A model generated the notes under the pieces. It was not told the DNA's origin. It worked only from the letters and a program-made list of their open reading frames with translations, and made no database searches. Positions 1 to 8,896 of a stretch of 64,000 bases of DNA are shown here, piece after piece (within the stretch, counting starts at the first letter, position 1; each line of letters begins with the position of its first letter). The position numbers and the translations under genes are program-made. Origin of the DNA: Pseudomonas sp. JQ170C (lineage in GTDB: Bacteria; Pseudomonadota; Gammaproteobacteria; Pseudomonadales; Pseudomonadaceae); the NCBI RefSeq assembly GCF_035581345.1, contig NZ_CP141608.1, positions 558,001 to 622,000 on the forward strand. Direction: 5' to 3'.

Positions 1-1419
1 CTGGTGGCGGTCATCGAGGCTACCGCTCAGGAGCTGCATTGCCCGGTGTTGCTCGAAGGCTACGAGCCGCCTGCCGATCCGCGCCTGGTGAATTTCAAGG
101 TGACCCCGGACCCGGGCGTCATCGAGGTCAATGTCCAGCCTTCGGCCAGTTGGGACGAGCTGGTCGAGCGCACCGAGTTCCTTTATGAACAGGCCCGCCA
201 AACGCGACTGATCAGCGAAAAATTCATGATCGACGGGCGCCACACCGGCACCGGCGGTGGCAACCACTTCGTGCTTGGCGGCGCCACGCCTGCCGACTCG
301 CCGTTCCTGCGCAGGCCAGACCTGCTGCGCAGCCTGATCAGCTACTGGCACAACCACCCGTCACTGTCGTACCTGTTCTCCGGCCTGTTCATTGGCCCGA
401 CCTCCCAGGCGCCCCGCGTCGACGAGGCGCGCAACGATTCACTGTATGAGCTGGAAATCGCCTTCGCGCAGATGCCGGCACCGGGCGAGGCGTGTGCACC
501 GTGGCTGATTGATCGGCTGCTGCGCAATTTGCTGATCGACGTGACCGGCAACACCCACCGCGCCGAGTTCTGTATCGACAAGCTCTACTCACCGGATGGC
601 CCTGCCGGGCGCCTGGGCCTGCTGGAGTTGCGCGCCTTTGAAATGCCGCCCCATGCGCGCATGAGCCTGGTGCAGCAATTGTTGTTGCGGGCGCTGGTGG
701 CGCGCTTCTGGCGTGAGCCCTATGCGCCAGAGCGCCTGACCCGCTGGGGTACGGAGCTGCACGACCGCTTCATGCTCGCGCATTTTATCGAGCAGGATTT
801 TGCCGACGTACTGGTCGAGCTCAACGCTGCGGGCTTTGCGCTGCGTGCCGAGTGGTTTGCCGCGCACCTGGAGTTCCGCTTTCCCAAGGTGGGCGATTAC
901 ACCGTCAACGGTATTGCGCTTGAACTGCGCCAGGCCCTTGAACCCTGGCATGTGCTGGGCGAGGAGGGCGCTGGCGGTGGCAATGTGCGTTATGTGGATT
1001 CGTCCCTGGAGCGCCTGCAGGTCAAGGTCAGTGGCATGAGTGCCGACCGCTATCGACTGACCTGCAACGGGGTCGCCGTGCCGCTGCAACCCACCGGGCG
1101 CGTTGGCGAGTATGTGGCGGCGGTGCGCTACCGCGCCTGGCAGCCCGCCAACTGCTTGCAGCCGACCATCCCGGTGCATGCGCCGCTGGTGTTCGACCTG
1201 CTCGATACCTGGATGGGGCGTTCACTCGGCGGCTGCCAGTACCATGTGGCGCATCCCGGCGGGCGCAACTATGACAGCTTTCCGGTCAATGCCAACGAAG
1301 CCCAGAGCCGGCGCCAGGCGCGGTTCTTCCGTCTGGGCCACAGCCCGGGCGCGTTGCCGGTGCCGGACGTGCGCATCGACGCCGAGCTGCCCTTTACCCT
1401 GGATCTGCGCCGCTACTGA
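1..1419 (+). CDS. DUF2126 / transglutaminase-family protein, C-terminal part (5' end outside window)
   Basis: The reading frame is open from the window edge, so only the last ~472 residues are present; full-length relatives are usually about 1,100 residues with an N-terminal transglutaminase-like domain. The visible part is the DUF2126 region, recognisable from [16 protein letters not shown] (about residue 79) and the following [20 protein letters not shown]. Published domain analyses relate this region to the glutamine-synthetase/GCS-like carboxylate-amine ligases, so it may form amide bonds; that is prediction. It is followed after 39 bases by an ATP-grasp/alpha-E gene and then a second transglutaminase, the usual trio. 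The GTG at base 4 is an internal codon, not the start. Confidence 0.85.
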   Translation: MVAVIEATAQELHCPVLLEGYEPPADPRLVNFKVTPDPGVIEVNVQPSASWDELVERTEFLYEQARQTRLISEKFMIDGRHTGTGGGNHFVLGGATPADSPFLRRPDLLRSLISYWHNHPSLSYLFSGLFIGPTSQAPRVDEARNDSLYELEIAFAQMPAPGEACAPWLIDRLLRNLLIDVTGNTHRAEFCIDKLYSPDGPAGRLGLLELRAFEMPPHARMSLVQQLLLRALVARFWREPYAPERLTRWGTELHDRFMLAHFIEQDFADVLVELNAAGFALRAEWFAAHLEFRFPKVGDYTVNGIALELRQALEPWHVLGEEGAGGGNVRYVDSSLERLQVKVSGMSADRYRLTCNGVAVPLQPTGRVGEYVAAVRYRAWQPANCLQPTIPVHAPLVFDLLDTWMGRSLGGCQYHVAHPGGRNYDSFPVNANEAQSRRQARFFRLGHSPGALPVPDVRIDAELPFTLDLRRY

Positions 1420-1458
1420 GCGCTACTCTGAAATCACCCATGGTCCTCGAGCACTGCC

Positions 1459-3945
1459 ATGCCTGATCTGTTTGATGCCTACCCGCTGAACCCGGGGACC
1501 TACCATGAAATGCTCGACGCCCAAGGCACGGTGCGCGGGCACTGGCAGCCGCTGTGCGATTACCTGCAGCGCAGCGGGCCGGCGCAACTGGCGCAGCGCC
1601 AGGCTTCCCTGACCCGGCAGCTGCAGGAAAACGGCGTCACCTACAACATCTATGCCGACCCCAAGGGTGCCGATCGCCCATGGGAGCTGGACCTGCTGCC
1701 CAACCTGCTACCGGCTGACGAGTGGCAGCACCTGGCCGAGGGCGTTGCCCAGCGTGCACGCCTGCTCAATGCGGTGCTGGCGGATATCTATGGCCCGCAG
1801 CAGTTGATCGGCGAGGGGCTGCTGCCGGCCGAACTGGTGTATGGGCACAATAATTTTCTCTGGCCGTGCCAGGGTATTCGCCCACCCGAAGGGACCTTCC
1901 TGCACGTGTATGCCGTGGACCTGGCGCGGGCGCCGGATGGCCGCTGGTGGGTCACCGCCGACCGTACCCAGGCGCCCTCGGGTGCCGGTTATGCACTGGA
2001 AAACCGCGTCATCGTTTCCCGTGCTTTGCCCGAGTTGTACCGCGACTTGAAGGTGCAGCATCTGGCCGGCTTCTTCCGCACCTTGCAGCAAAGCCTCATC
2101 CGCCTTGCACCCAGCGACAGCGAGGCGCCCCTGGTGGTCCTGCTGACGCCGGGGCGCTTTAACGAAAGCTACTTCGAGCACCTGTACCTGGCACGCCAGC
2201 TGGGCTATCCGCTGGTAGAAGGCAGCGACCTGACCGTGCGCGATGCCACGGTCTACCTCAAGACCCTCAGCGGCCTTCGCCGGGTTCACGCCATCATGCG
2301 GCGCCTGGACGATGACTTCTGCGATCCGCTGGAGCTGCGCACCGATTCAGCCCTGGGTGTGCCGGGGTTGCTCGACGCGGTGCGCCAGGGGCGGGTGCTG
2401 GTCGCCAATGCCCTGGGCAGCGGCGTGCTGGAGTCGCCTGGCTTGCTGGGCTTTTTACCGGCAATCAATCAACGCCTGTTTGGTGAAGACTTGCGCCTGC
2501 CGTCGGTTGCCACCTGGTGGTGTGGCGAGCCATCGGTCATGGCGCGAGCGCTGGAGCGGCTGCCGCAGTTGCTGGTCAAGCCGGCGTTTCCCTCCCAGAG
2601 CTTCAGCCCGGTGTTCGGACGGGACCTGGATGCCGCCCAGCGCCAGGCGCTGGCGACGCGGATTCAGGCACGGCCCTATGCGTATGTCGCTCAGGAGCTG
2701 GCGCAGCTGTCCCAGGCACCGGTGTGGCAGCTTGAACACGGTCAGTTGCAGTCGCGGGCCGTTGGCATGCGGGTGTATGCCGTGGCCTCGCAAGACGGTT
2801 ACCGGATACTGCCCGGCGGCCTGACCCGGGTCGCGGCGCACGCCGATGCCGAGGTGGTGTCGATGCAGCGCGGTGGCGCCAGCAAAGACACCTGGGTATT
2901 GGGCGAGGCTGCGCCCGTTGGCGATCAGTGGCGGGCAAGCCGCAACCTGGGCGTGGCCGACCTGATCCGCCAGGACCCGTACCTGCCCTCGCGGGTGGTG
3001 GAAAACCTGTTCTGGTTCGGGCGCTACTGCGAGCGCTGCGATGCCAGTGCGCGGTTGCTGCGGATCATCCTCACTCGCTATCTGGACGGCGACGACCCAC
3101 TGGCCCTGCAAGCAGCCGTTACCCTGGCGGACGAACTTTCGTTGTTGCCGGAAGAGGGGACGCTGCCTGAGCGCTTGCGTGCGGCACTGGCCGATGACGA
3201 CTGGGCCTTCAGCCTGCGTGCCAATCTGCAGCGCCTGCAGTGGGCTGCATCCCAGGTCCGCGGCAAGCTCTCGCGGGAAAACTGGCAAGCCCTGGTGGAG
3301 CTGCAACGCGAGGCCCGAAGCCTTGACGATGAGGCGGCGGACTTTGGCGAACGGGTGGATTTTCTCAATCGCCTGGTGATGTCCATGGCGGCGCTGTCCG
3401 GCTTTGCCCTGGACGATATGACCCGGGACGAGGGCTGGCGCTTCCTGATGATCGGCCGGCGTATCGAACGCCTGCAATCGTTGTGCAGCAGCCTGGCGGC
3501 CTTTTTGCGGGGGCCGGCCGCGTTCGATCAGGCCGGGCTTGAGTGGTTGCTGGAGCTGGGCAACAGCAGCATCACCTACCGCTCGCGCTACCTGGCCGTG
3601 GCGCAGTTGATTCCGGTGCTCGATCTGCTGCTGCTCGATGAGCAGAACCCCCATGCCGTGTTGTTCCAGCTCAAGTTGCTGGTGCGTGCCTATGAACGCC
3701 TGTGCGAAGAGTTCGGCAGCACCCGCGATCCCGGCCTTGCACGGCTGGCTGAACAGCTCAGGCATTTCGATTTGCGCAGCCTGGAAGAATCACTGTTCGG
3801 CAGCGCGAGTGTGCAAGCGGTGCTGACCGGCCTTGCCGATCTGCTGCAGTCGATCGCCCGGGCCAGCGGTGAGATTTCAGAGCGTCTGGCCTTGCGTCAT
3901 TTCGCCCATGTCGATGATGTCAGCCAGCAAACGGTATCAGTCTGA
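1459..3945 (+). CDS. circularly permuted ATP-grasp + alpha-E domain protein
   Basis: An 828-residue cytoplasmic protein. Residues ~80-470 match the circularly permuted ATP-grasp type 2 family (old DUF404/DUF407; note YGHNNFLWPC near residue 130 and VLLTPGRFNESYFEHLYLA near 230). Residues ~500-815 match the helical alpha-E domain (DUF403), beginning PSRVVENLFWFGRYCERCD. ATP-grasp enzymes join a carboxylate to an amine or thiol through an acyl-phosphate, so peptide or isopeptide synthesis is the predicted role; substrates are unknown. The fusion of both domains in one chain is common in proteobacteria. Its stop overlaps the next start by one base (TGATG), which implies translational coupling. 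Confidence 0.85.
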   Translation: MPDLFDAYPLNPGTYHEMLDAQGTVRGHWQPLCDYLQRSGPAQLAQRQASLTRQLQENGVTYNIYADPKGADRPWELDLLPNLLPADEWQHLAEGVAQRARLLNAVLADIYGPQQLIGEGLLPAELVYGHNNFLWPCQGIRPPEGTFLHVYAVDLARAPDGRWWVTADRTQAPSGAGYALENRVIVSRALPELYRDLKVQHLAGFFRTLQQSLIRLAPSDSEAPLVVLLTPGRFNESYFEHLYLARQLGYPLVEGSDLTVRDATVYLKTLSGLRRVHAIMRRLDDDFCDPLELRTDSALGVPGLLDAVRQGRVLVANALGSGVLESPGLLGFLPAINQRLFGEDLRLPSVATWWCGEPSVMARALERLPQLLVKPAFPSQSFSPVFGRDLDAAQRQALATRIQARPYAYVAQELAQLSQAPVWQLEHGQLQSRAVGMRVYAVASQDGYRILPGGLTRVAAHADAEVVSMQRGGASKDTWVLGEAAPVGDQWRASRNLGVADLIRQDPYLPSRVVENLFWFGRYCERCDASARLLRIILTRYLDGDDPLALQAAVTLADELSLLPEEGTLPERLRAALADDDWAFSLRANLQRLQWAASQVRGKLSRENWQALVELQREARSLDDEAADFGERVDFLNRLVMSMAALSGFALDDMTRDEGWRFLMIGRRIERLQSLCSSLAAFLRGPAAFDQAGLEWLLELGNSSITYRSRYLAVAQLIPVLDLLLLDEQNPHAVLFQLKLLVRAYERLCEEFGSTRDPGLARLAEQLRHFDLRSLEESLFGSASVQAVLTGLADLLQSIARASGEISERLALRHFAHVDDVSQQTVSV

Positions 3946-4841
3946 TGAGCGCGCACTATCAGGTCATCCACGACACCCATTACCACTATGACAGTCCCGT
4001 GTCCCTGGCCCAGCAACTGGCGCACCTGTGGCCGCGCCCCTGTGCCTGGCAGCGCTGCAGCGCCCAGGTGCTGCAAGTCAGCCCCGAGCCCTCCCAGCGC
4101 CGCGATGAGTGGGATGTGTTCGGCAACCCGGTGACACGCCTGGCCTTCGAGCGTCCCCATGAGCAGCTTCGGGTGGTGGCGCGATTGCAGATCGAAGTGA
4201 TGGCCCGTGCCGAGCCGGATTTCAGCCGTTCGCCTGCCTGGGAGCAGGTGCGCGAGGGGCTGTCGTATGCCAGCCAGCCGCTGTCGGCCGAACACCTGGA
4301 GGCCTGCCGCTATCGGTTCGAGTCGCCGTATGTGCGCTTGAAGCAGCGTTTTGTGGCGTTCAGCGAGTCGTGCTTTACGCCGGGGCAGCCGCTGCTGCTG
4401 GGTGTGCAGGCGTTGATGGAAAAGATCTTTACCGAGTTCACCTTCGATGCCGAGGCCACCCAGGTCGCCACGCCCTTGGTGGAGGTGCTGGAGCGTCGTC
4501 GGGGCGTGTGCCAGGACTTTGCCCACCTGATGCTGGCCTGCCTGCGATCGCGGGGCCTGGCGGCGCGCTACGTCAGTGGCTATTTGCTGACCCGGCCGCC
4601 ACCGGGTCAGCCGCGCCTGGTCGGTGCCGATGCCTCCCACGCATGGATGTCAGTGTTCTGCCCGGTGCAAGGCTGGGTCGACTTCGATCCCACCAACAAC
4701 CTGCGGCCCGCGCTGGAGCACATCACCCTGGCCTGGGGCCGGGACTTCTCCGATGTGTCGCCGTTGCGCGGGGTGATTCTGGGTGGGGGGAGCCATGACC
4801 CTGAGGTGCAGGTCACCGTCATGCCGCTGGACCTCGTGTAG
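3945..4841 (+). CDS. transglutaminase-like cysteine peptidase/amidase family protein
   Basis: A 298-residue protein with an N-terminal beta domain (HYHYDSPVSLAQQLAHLWPR) followed by a transglutaminase core. The catalytic triad is visible: Cys in RRGVCQDFAHL (about residue 188), His in DASHAWMSVF, and Asp in WVDFDPTNN. No signal peptide, so probably cytoplasmic. Such proteins cleave or form amide bonds, and with the two upstream genes this one completes a predicted peptide synthesis and processing cluster. The start ATG overlaps the upstream stop. The TAG stop is made by the first bases of the REP sequence that follows (GTAGGAGCGGG), so the last residue and stop may have been reshaped by REP insertion. 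Confidence 0.87.
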   Translation: MSAHYQVIHDTHYHYDSPVSLAQQLAHLWPRPCAWQRCSAQVLQVSPEPSQRRDEWDVFGNPVTRLAFERPHEQLRVVARLQIEVMARAEPDFSRSPAWEQVREGLSYASQPLSAEHLEACRYRFESPYVRLKQRFVAFSESCFTPGQPLLLGVQALMEKIFTEFTFDAEATQVATPLVEVLERRRGVCQDFAHLMLACLRSRGLAARYVSGYLLTRPPPGQPRLVGADASHAWMSVFCPVQGWVDFDPTNNLRPALEHITLAWGRDFSDVSPLRGVILGGGSHDPEVQVTVMPLDLV

Positions 4842-4904
4842 GAGCGGGCTTGCCCCGCGATAGCGGTGTGGCATTTAAATCGCTATCGCGGGGGAAGCTC
4901 CTAC
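4838..4904. repeat. REP pair (inverted)
   Basis: Two REP cores in inverted orientation, GTAGGAGCGGGCTTGCCCCG and its reverse complement, separated by an A+T-rich centre (ATTTAAAT). It supplies the TAG stop of the transglutaminase gene and lies between convergent genes, so it may also act as an mRNA 3' structure. Confidence 0.9.
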
Positions 4905-4917
4905 AGTGCGTTGCGGT

Positions 4918-5505
4918 TCAATCGGGTTTTTTATCGACCCACTTGGGCAGTACCGGCGCCTCGAAATCTTCCATGGCGTCGAGCAACTCATCAGGGGTTA
5001 CGGCCAGCTTGAGCATGGCGCGGTGTTGCGGGCGAACGAAGCCTTCTTCCACCACATGGTCGAGAAAGCTGCCCAGCTTTGTATAGAAGCCGTTGACGTC
5101 CAGCAGGCCCAGCGGCTTGGCGTGGTAGCCCAGTTGCCCCCAGGTCCAGACTTCAAACAACTCTTCCAGCGTGCCCAGGCCACCCGGCAGGGCCACAAAG
5201 GCATCGCTCAGTTCGGCCATGCGCGCCTTGCGTGCGTGCATGCCGTCGACCACTTCCAGGCGGGTCAGGCCAGTGTGGCCGATCTCGGCGTTTTTCAGGG
5301 CCTGGGGGATGATCCCGATCACTTCACCGCCAGCGGCCATGGCCGCGTCCGCAACGATTCCCATCAGGCCGACCGCGCCGCCGCCATACACCAGTGTCAG
5401 GCCGCGCCCGGCAATGGCCTGGCCAAGGGCAATGGCCGCCTCGCGATAAGCCGGGTTGACGCCAGTGCTGGCGCCACAGAACACACAAACGGAACGTACA
5501 GGCAT
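4918..5505 (-). CDS. LOG family protein (cytokinin riboside 5'-monophosphate phosphoribohydrolase type)
   Basis: 195 residues, a normal length for the TIGR00730 LOG family once misnamed lysine decarboxylases. It begins with a Rossmann strand (SVCVFCGAS) and has the nucleotide-binding GGGAVGLMG and the signature PGGLGTLEE (about residues 106-114), which carries the catalytic region. The family hydrolyses nucleoside 5'-monophosphates to base and ribose 5-phosphate. The natural substrate in pseudomonads is unclear; purine nucleotide salvage or damage clearance is plausible. In P. aeruginosa a LOG gene also lies beside azurin. Convergent with the transglutaminase gene across a REP. Confidence 0.88.
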   Translation of the reverse strand: MPVRSVCVFCGASTGVNPAYREAAIALGQAIAGRGLTLVYGGGAVGLMGIVADAAMAAGGEVIGIIPQALKNAEIGHTGLTRLEVVDGMHARKARMAELSDAFVALPGGLGTLEELFEVWTWGQLGYHAKPLGLLDVNGFYTKLGSFLDHVVEEGFVRPQHRAMLKLAVTPDELLDAMEDFEAPVLPKWVDKKPD

Positions 5506-5596
5506 TATTCATCTCCGGTTACAAACGCACACAGAGTAAGGGTCAAGCCAGTAGCTTCCAAGTCTGCAATGTGGCATCAATAGCGGCCGTTTGAGA

Positions 5597-5686
5597 TCAC
5601 TCCGGTCGTGCGAATTCGCACGTAGCACCGCTGGCGCCGCAGGCATAGGCCGCCAGGAGACTGCGCATAAGACTATTGAGGGACAT
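5597..5686 (-). CDS. possible 29-residue small protein
   Basis: A short frame reading MSLNSLMRSLLAAYACGAS and ending CEFARPE. It has a hydrophobic N-terminal half and two cysteines. There is no convincing Shine-Dalgarno sequence before the ATG at 5686, and the longer in-frame extension upstream looks non-coding. I list it because it lies in an otherwise unexplained stretch and has a plausible small membrane-peptide composition; it may be chance. Confidence 0.2.
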   Translation of the reverse strand: MSLNSLMRSLLAAYACGASGATCEFARPE

Positions 5687-5803
5687 GATGATTACGCCTA
5701 AATGAGAGGTTGTCTCATCGTCGCGCAAAGGTGCATGATGGGCACTTAGATTTCGTGTATACAATCCATAGAACAAATTTACTGCCTGGCTAACTGCCAG
5801 CGT

Positions 5804-5817
5804 TTGACCCACATCAT
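5804..5817. promoter_or_regulatory. candidate ANR/FNR box of azu
   Basis: TTGAC-ccac-ATCAT matches the ANR/FNR consensus TTGAT-N4-ATCAA at 8 of 10 defined positions. Its centre is 71 bases before the azu ATG, which would put a class II start site about 30 bases before the ATG. The azu gene of P. aeruginosa is known to be under ANR control, which makes the site credible. Confidence 0.55.
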
Positions 5818-5881
5818 GGGCCCGCCTTGCGGTTTCAGGCAGTCTTCAAACTGATAAAAACCCCTGCCATGGAGATTCACG

Positions 5882-6328
5882 ATGTTTGCCAAAGTTGTTG
5901 CAGTATCCTTGCTGACCCTCGCCAGCGCTCAGGTATTCGCCGCGGAGTGCAAGGTCACGGTCGACTCTACCGACCAGATGTCCTTCAACACCAAGGCCAT
6001 CGAAATCGACAAGAGCTGCAAGACCTTTACCGTTGAACTGACTCACTCCGGTAACTTGCCGAAGAACGTCATGGGCCACAACCTGGTGATCAGCAAAGAA
6101 GCTGACATGCAGCCGATTGCCACCGACGGTCTGAGCGCAGGCATCGACAAGGATTACCTGAAGGCCGGTGACGAGCGCGTTATCGCCCACACCAAGGTGA
6201 TCGGCGCCAAGGAATCCGACTCGGTGACCTTTGACGTTTCCAAGCTGAAGGCTGACGAGAAGTACGGCTTCTTCTGCTCGTTCCCAGGCCACATCTCGAT
6301 GATGAAAGGCACTGTGACGCTGAAGTAA
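5882..6328 (+). CDS. azu: azurin, periplasmic blue copper protein
   Basis: 148 residues: a 20-residue signal peptide (cut after VFA) and a 128-residue mature protein, exactly the classical azurin size. All type 1 copper ligands are present in mature numbering: Gly45-His46 (MGHN), Cys112 (FFCSF), His117 (PGH) and Met121. The structural disulfide Cys3-Cys26 is also conserved. Azurin carries electrons in the periplasm, classically linked to denitrification and oxidative or copper stress. GGAG precedes the ATG at a good distance. A REP pair follows 12 bases after the stop and separates it from the convergent nadE. Confidence 0.97.
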   Translation: MFAKVVAVSLLTLASAQVFAAECKVTVDSTDQMSFNTKAIEIDKSCKTFTVELTHSGNLPKNVMGHNLVISKEADMQPIATDGLSAGIDKDYLKAGDERVIAHTKVIGAKESDSVTFDVSKLKADEKYGFFCSFPGHISMMKGTVTLK

Positions 6329-6340
6329 TTCAGTAACCAA

Positions 6341-6386
6341 TCGCGGGGCAAGCCCGCTCCTGCAATAGGAGCGGGCTTGCCCCGCG
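6341..6386. repeat. REP pair (inverted)
   Basis: Inverted REP cores separated by about 6 bases, forming a strong hairpin between the convergent azu and nadE genes. Probably serves as a bidirectional mRNA 3' end structure. Confidence 0.9.
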
Positions 6387-6393
6387 CTGCGTT

Positions 6394-7221
6394 TTACGGC
6401 GCGAACGGCATCTCGCGCTTGTGCTGGGTTTTCTCGTACGTCCCCTTGATGATCTGGAACGCTTCCTCGCTCACCGGCTCACCGTGCAGGAAGGCGTCGA
6501 TCTGGGCGTAGGTCACGCCATGGGACGCTTCGTCCGGCTTGCCCGGGGCCAGGTCTTCCAGGTCCGCCGTCGGCACTTTTTCCACCAGTGATTCTGGCGC
6601 GCCAAAGCTGCGTGCGATCGCCCGTACCTGGTTTTTCACCAGCCCGCTCAAGGGCGCCAGGTCGCAGGAGCCATCACCGAACTTGGTAAAGAAGCCCATC
6701 ACCGCTTCAGCGGCGTGGTCGGTGCCGATCACCAGGCCCTGACGGGCGCCGGCAATGGTGTACTGGGCGACCATGCGCATGCGCGCCTTGGTGTTGCCGA
6801 CCACGAAATCGACCATCGTCGGCGAGCCGTTCTCCAGTGCCTTGACCTCGGCCGCCAGGGCGCGCACGGCCGGGGCGATGTCCACGGTATGTACTTCGTC
6901 GGCCTTGATGACGTCCAGGCAGGCCTGGGCGTCATGTTCGTCCTGCTGGACCTGGTAGGGCAGGCGCACGGCGATGAAGCGATAGTCCGGATTGCCGGTT
7001 TCGCTGCGCAGCTCGTTGATTGCCCGTTGCGCCATCAGCGCCGCAGTCAGCGAATCGACGCCACCACTGATGCCCAGCACCAGGGTCTTGAGTCGGGCGT
7101 TGTTCAAGCACTGCTTGATGAACGCCACGCGACGGGCCACGTCGGCATCGAGCGCGGCGCGGTCGGCGAAGGGCGGCTGGACCTTGAGCGCTTGCGCAAT
7201 CTCTCGCTGGACGGCTTGCAT
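6394..7221 (-). CDS. nadE: NH3-dependent NAD+ synthetase
   Basis: 275 residues, the short ammonia-dependent form without an N-terminal glutaminase domain. The PP-loop SGGVDS of N-type ATP pyrophosphatases is at about residues 53-58 ([14 protein letters not shown]). It adenylylates and amidates deamido-NAD+ in the last step of NAD synthesis. It starts 3 bases after the pncB stop, with its AGGAGT ribosome binding site overlapping the end of pncB, so the two form one operon combining nicotinate salvage with NAD synthesis. Confidence 0.96.
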   Translation of the reverse strand: MQAVQREIAQALKVQPPFADRAALDADVARRVAFIKQCLNNARLKTLVLGISGGVDSLTAALMAQRAINELRSETGNPDYRFIAVRLPYQVQQDEHDAQACLDVIKADEVHTVDIAPAVRALAAEVKALENGSPTMVDFVVGNTKARMRMVAQYTIAGARQGLVIGTDHAAEAVMGFFTKFGDGSCDLAPLSGLVKNQVRAIARSFGAPESLVEKVPTADLEDLAPGKPDEASHGVTYAQIDAFLHGEPVSEEAFQIIKGTYEKTQHKREMPFAP

Positions 7222-7224
7222 GAA

Positions 7225-8427
7225 TTACTCCTTGGGCACTTTGAACACGTGGCGCAGGTAGGCGACGAAGTTCTCGTCGCGGCATTGGGTCTTGGCCGCC
7301 TCGTCGGAAATCTTGGCGACAGGCTGGCCGTTGCAGTCGGTCATTTTAAGCACGATGCTCATCGGCGCCACCCCGGGAATATCGCAGGTCAGGTTGGTGC
7401 CGATGCCGAAGCTGACGTTGATCCGGCCGCGCAGGGCACGGAAGATCTCCAGCGATTTGGTCAGGTTCAGGCCATCGGAGAACACCAGGGTCTTGGTCAT
7501 CGGGTCGATCCCCAGGTTCTGGTAGTGGACGATGGCTTTCTCGGCCCATTGCACCGGGTCGCCCGAGTCGTGGCGCAGGCCATCGAAGAGCTTGGCGAAG
7601 TACAGGTCGAAGTCGCCCAGAAAGGCATCCATGGTGATGCAGTCGGTCAGGGCGATGCCGAGCAGGCCGCGGTACTCGCGAACCCAGCAATCGAGTGCGG
7701 CGATCTGGCTTTCGATCAGGCGCGGGCCCAGTTGCTGGTGGGCCATGATCCACTCATGGGCCATGGTGCCCAGGGGCTTGATATCCAGTTTCCGTGCCAG
7801 GTGCACATTGCTGGTACCGACGAAACGCGCCGGGAAGTCCTCCTTGAGCACCCGCACCACTTCTTCCTGGACCTTGTAGGAGAAGCGTCGGCGGGTACCG
7901 AAGTCGGCCACCTGCAATTCCGCCAGTTCGTCACCGCTGGCGTGGGCCCTGAGCCAGTCGAACTTGCGGTAGAGCTGGTCACGGGCGTCGCTGAGCTTGG
8001 CCTGTGGATAACGATGGCGGTTGCGGACTTCGCTGATGATGGCCAGCAACGGCACTTCAAACAGAATCACATGCAGCCAGGGGCCGCGCAGGCGCAAGTA
8101 CAGCTGATCGTTCTCGATGCCCAATTGCAGGTAGCGCAAGTTGAAGCGGAACAGCCCGAGGAAGCGCAGAAAGTCGGGCTTCAAAAAGCTGATCTGCTCC
8201 AGGAAGCCCAACTGGCCATTACCCAGGTTCAGTTCACACAGTTGCTCGATCTGTTCGCGGATCTGCGCCAGATAGGGGCGCAGGTCTTCGCCATTGCGGC
8301 AACGGAACTCCCATTCGACGTCGACGTTGGGGTAGTTGTGCAGCACCGCTTGCATCATGGTCAGCTTGTAAAAGTCGGTGTCGAGCAGGTTCTGCACGAT
8401 GCGATCGGCGAAGGCGCTCTCGCTCAT
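7225..8427 (-). CDS. pncB: nicotinate phosphoribosyltransferase
   Basis: 400 residues, the usual proteobacterial PncB length. It begins with [20 protein letters not shown], typical of the family, and carries [20 protein letters not shown] and RHDSGDP in the phosphoribosyl-binding part. It makes nicotinate mononucleotide from nicotinate, PRPP and ATP. Located directly upstream of nadE in one transcription unit. A perfect DnaA-box 9-mer (TGTGGATAA) lies inside the gene at 8003-8011 with no evident role. Confidence 0.96.
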   Translation of the reverse strand: MSESAFADRIVQNLLDTDFYKLTMMQAVLHNYPNVDVEWEFRCRNGEDLRPYLAQIREQIEQLCELNLGNGQLGFLEQISFLKPDFLRFLGLFRFNLRYLQLGIENDQLYLRLRGPWLHVILFEVPLLAIISEVRNRHRYPQAKLSDARDQLYRKFDWLRAHASGDELAELQVADFGTRRRFSYKVQEEVVRVLKEDFPARFVGTSNVHLARKLDIKPLGTMAHEWIMAHQQLGPRLIESQIAALDCWVREYRGLLGIALTDCITMDAFLGDFDLYFAKLFDGLRHDSGDPVQWAEKAIVHYQNLGIDPMTKTLVFSDGLNLTKSLEIFRALRGRINVSFGIGTNLTCDIPGVAPMSIVLKMTDCNGQPVAKISDEAAKTQCRDENFVAYLRHVFKVPKE

Positions 8428-8896
8428 AAGGGGCTCCGTAGGGGGCGCGCGCCATTAACTGCCAGCAACGACGCACAGACCTTGCCATTGTGCCAGCCTT
8501 TTTTGGGCAGGTGGGCGGCCCGCCGCGGGTACATCGGTAGCAGCTACAAGTCGCAGCAGTTTCCCGTCTCAGCGTCTAGCCTGTAATGGTGCCCGCTGTA
8601 GCAGTCGCGCACCAAGGATGTGCAGTTCGGTTACGCATCCTGTTACAGGCTGGTTGCACGTAAACACTTGCCGGGGTTGCAATGATGGCACATGGCGGTT
8701 GCTCTTTTTGTTTGGTGGTGGTGGCGCTCAGCATGAGGCAGAGGGTTGCACAGCCAATAAAAAAAGGACGCGGCTCTGGCTCCGGCAACTTCTTAACGAG
8801 TTTTCCCAGAATAAAAAACCAATGGCACGGCCCTTGCTCAGAGCAATTGCTGAAAGTTGTAGTGCCAACCAAAAAAAACTCCAGGAGCACCACCTC
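8428..8896. other. intergenic region between pncB and braC
   Basis: 469 bases between divergent genes. The braC side contains the sigma-54 promoter (8823-8838) and the leader. A weak NtrC-like palindrome, GCAC-caaggat-GTGC, is at 8609-8623. A frame open from 8618 runs into braC, but the signal peptide and ribosome binding site fix the braC start at 8897. No other gene is evident. Confidence 0.6.
8823..8838 (+). promoter_or_regulatory. sigma-54 (RpoN) promoter of the bra operon
   Basis: TGGCACG-gccc-TTGCT is a full match to the sigma-54 consensus TGGCACG-N4-TTGCW, with the invariant GG (8824-8825) and GC (8836-8837) separated by exactly ten bases. Transcription would start near 8849, giving a leader of about 48 bases before braC. 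It implies activation by an enhancer-binding protein, most simply NtrC. Confidence 0.8.

Larger units (their letters stand above)
5506..5881. other. intergenic region upstream of azurin
   Basis: 376 bases between the divergent LOG and azu genes. It holds the candidate ANR box at 5804-5817, a short inverted repeat CTGGC-taact-GCCAG at about 5786-5800, a GTATAC palindrome near 5756-5761, and one possible 29-codon reading frame on the minus strand (5597-5686). No tRNA or clear sRNA is visible. Confidence 0.6.

Noticed and set aside
6715-8586. Long plus-strand open frame opposite nadE-pncB
   Set aside because: Shadow frame in G+C-rich DNA; its translation has no domain features while the minus strand encodes two clear enzymes.
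8618-8896. N-terminal extension of braC with in-frame codons
   Set aside because: It lies over the sigma-54 promoter and leader, and the signal peptide and AGGAG site place the start at 8897.
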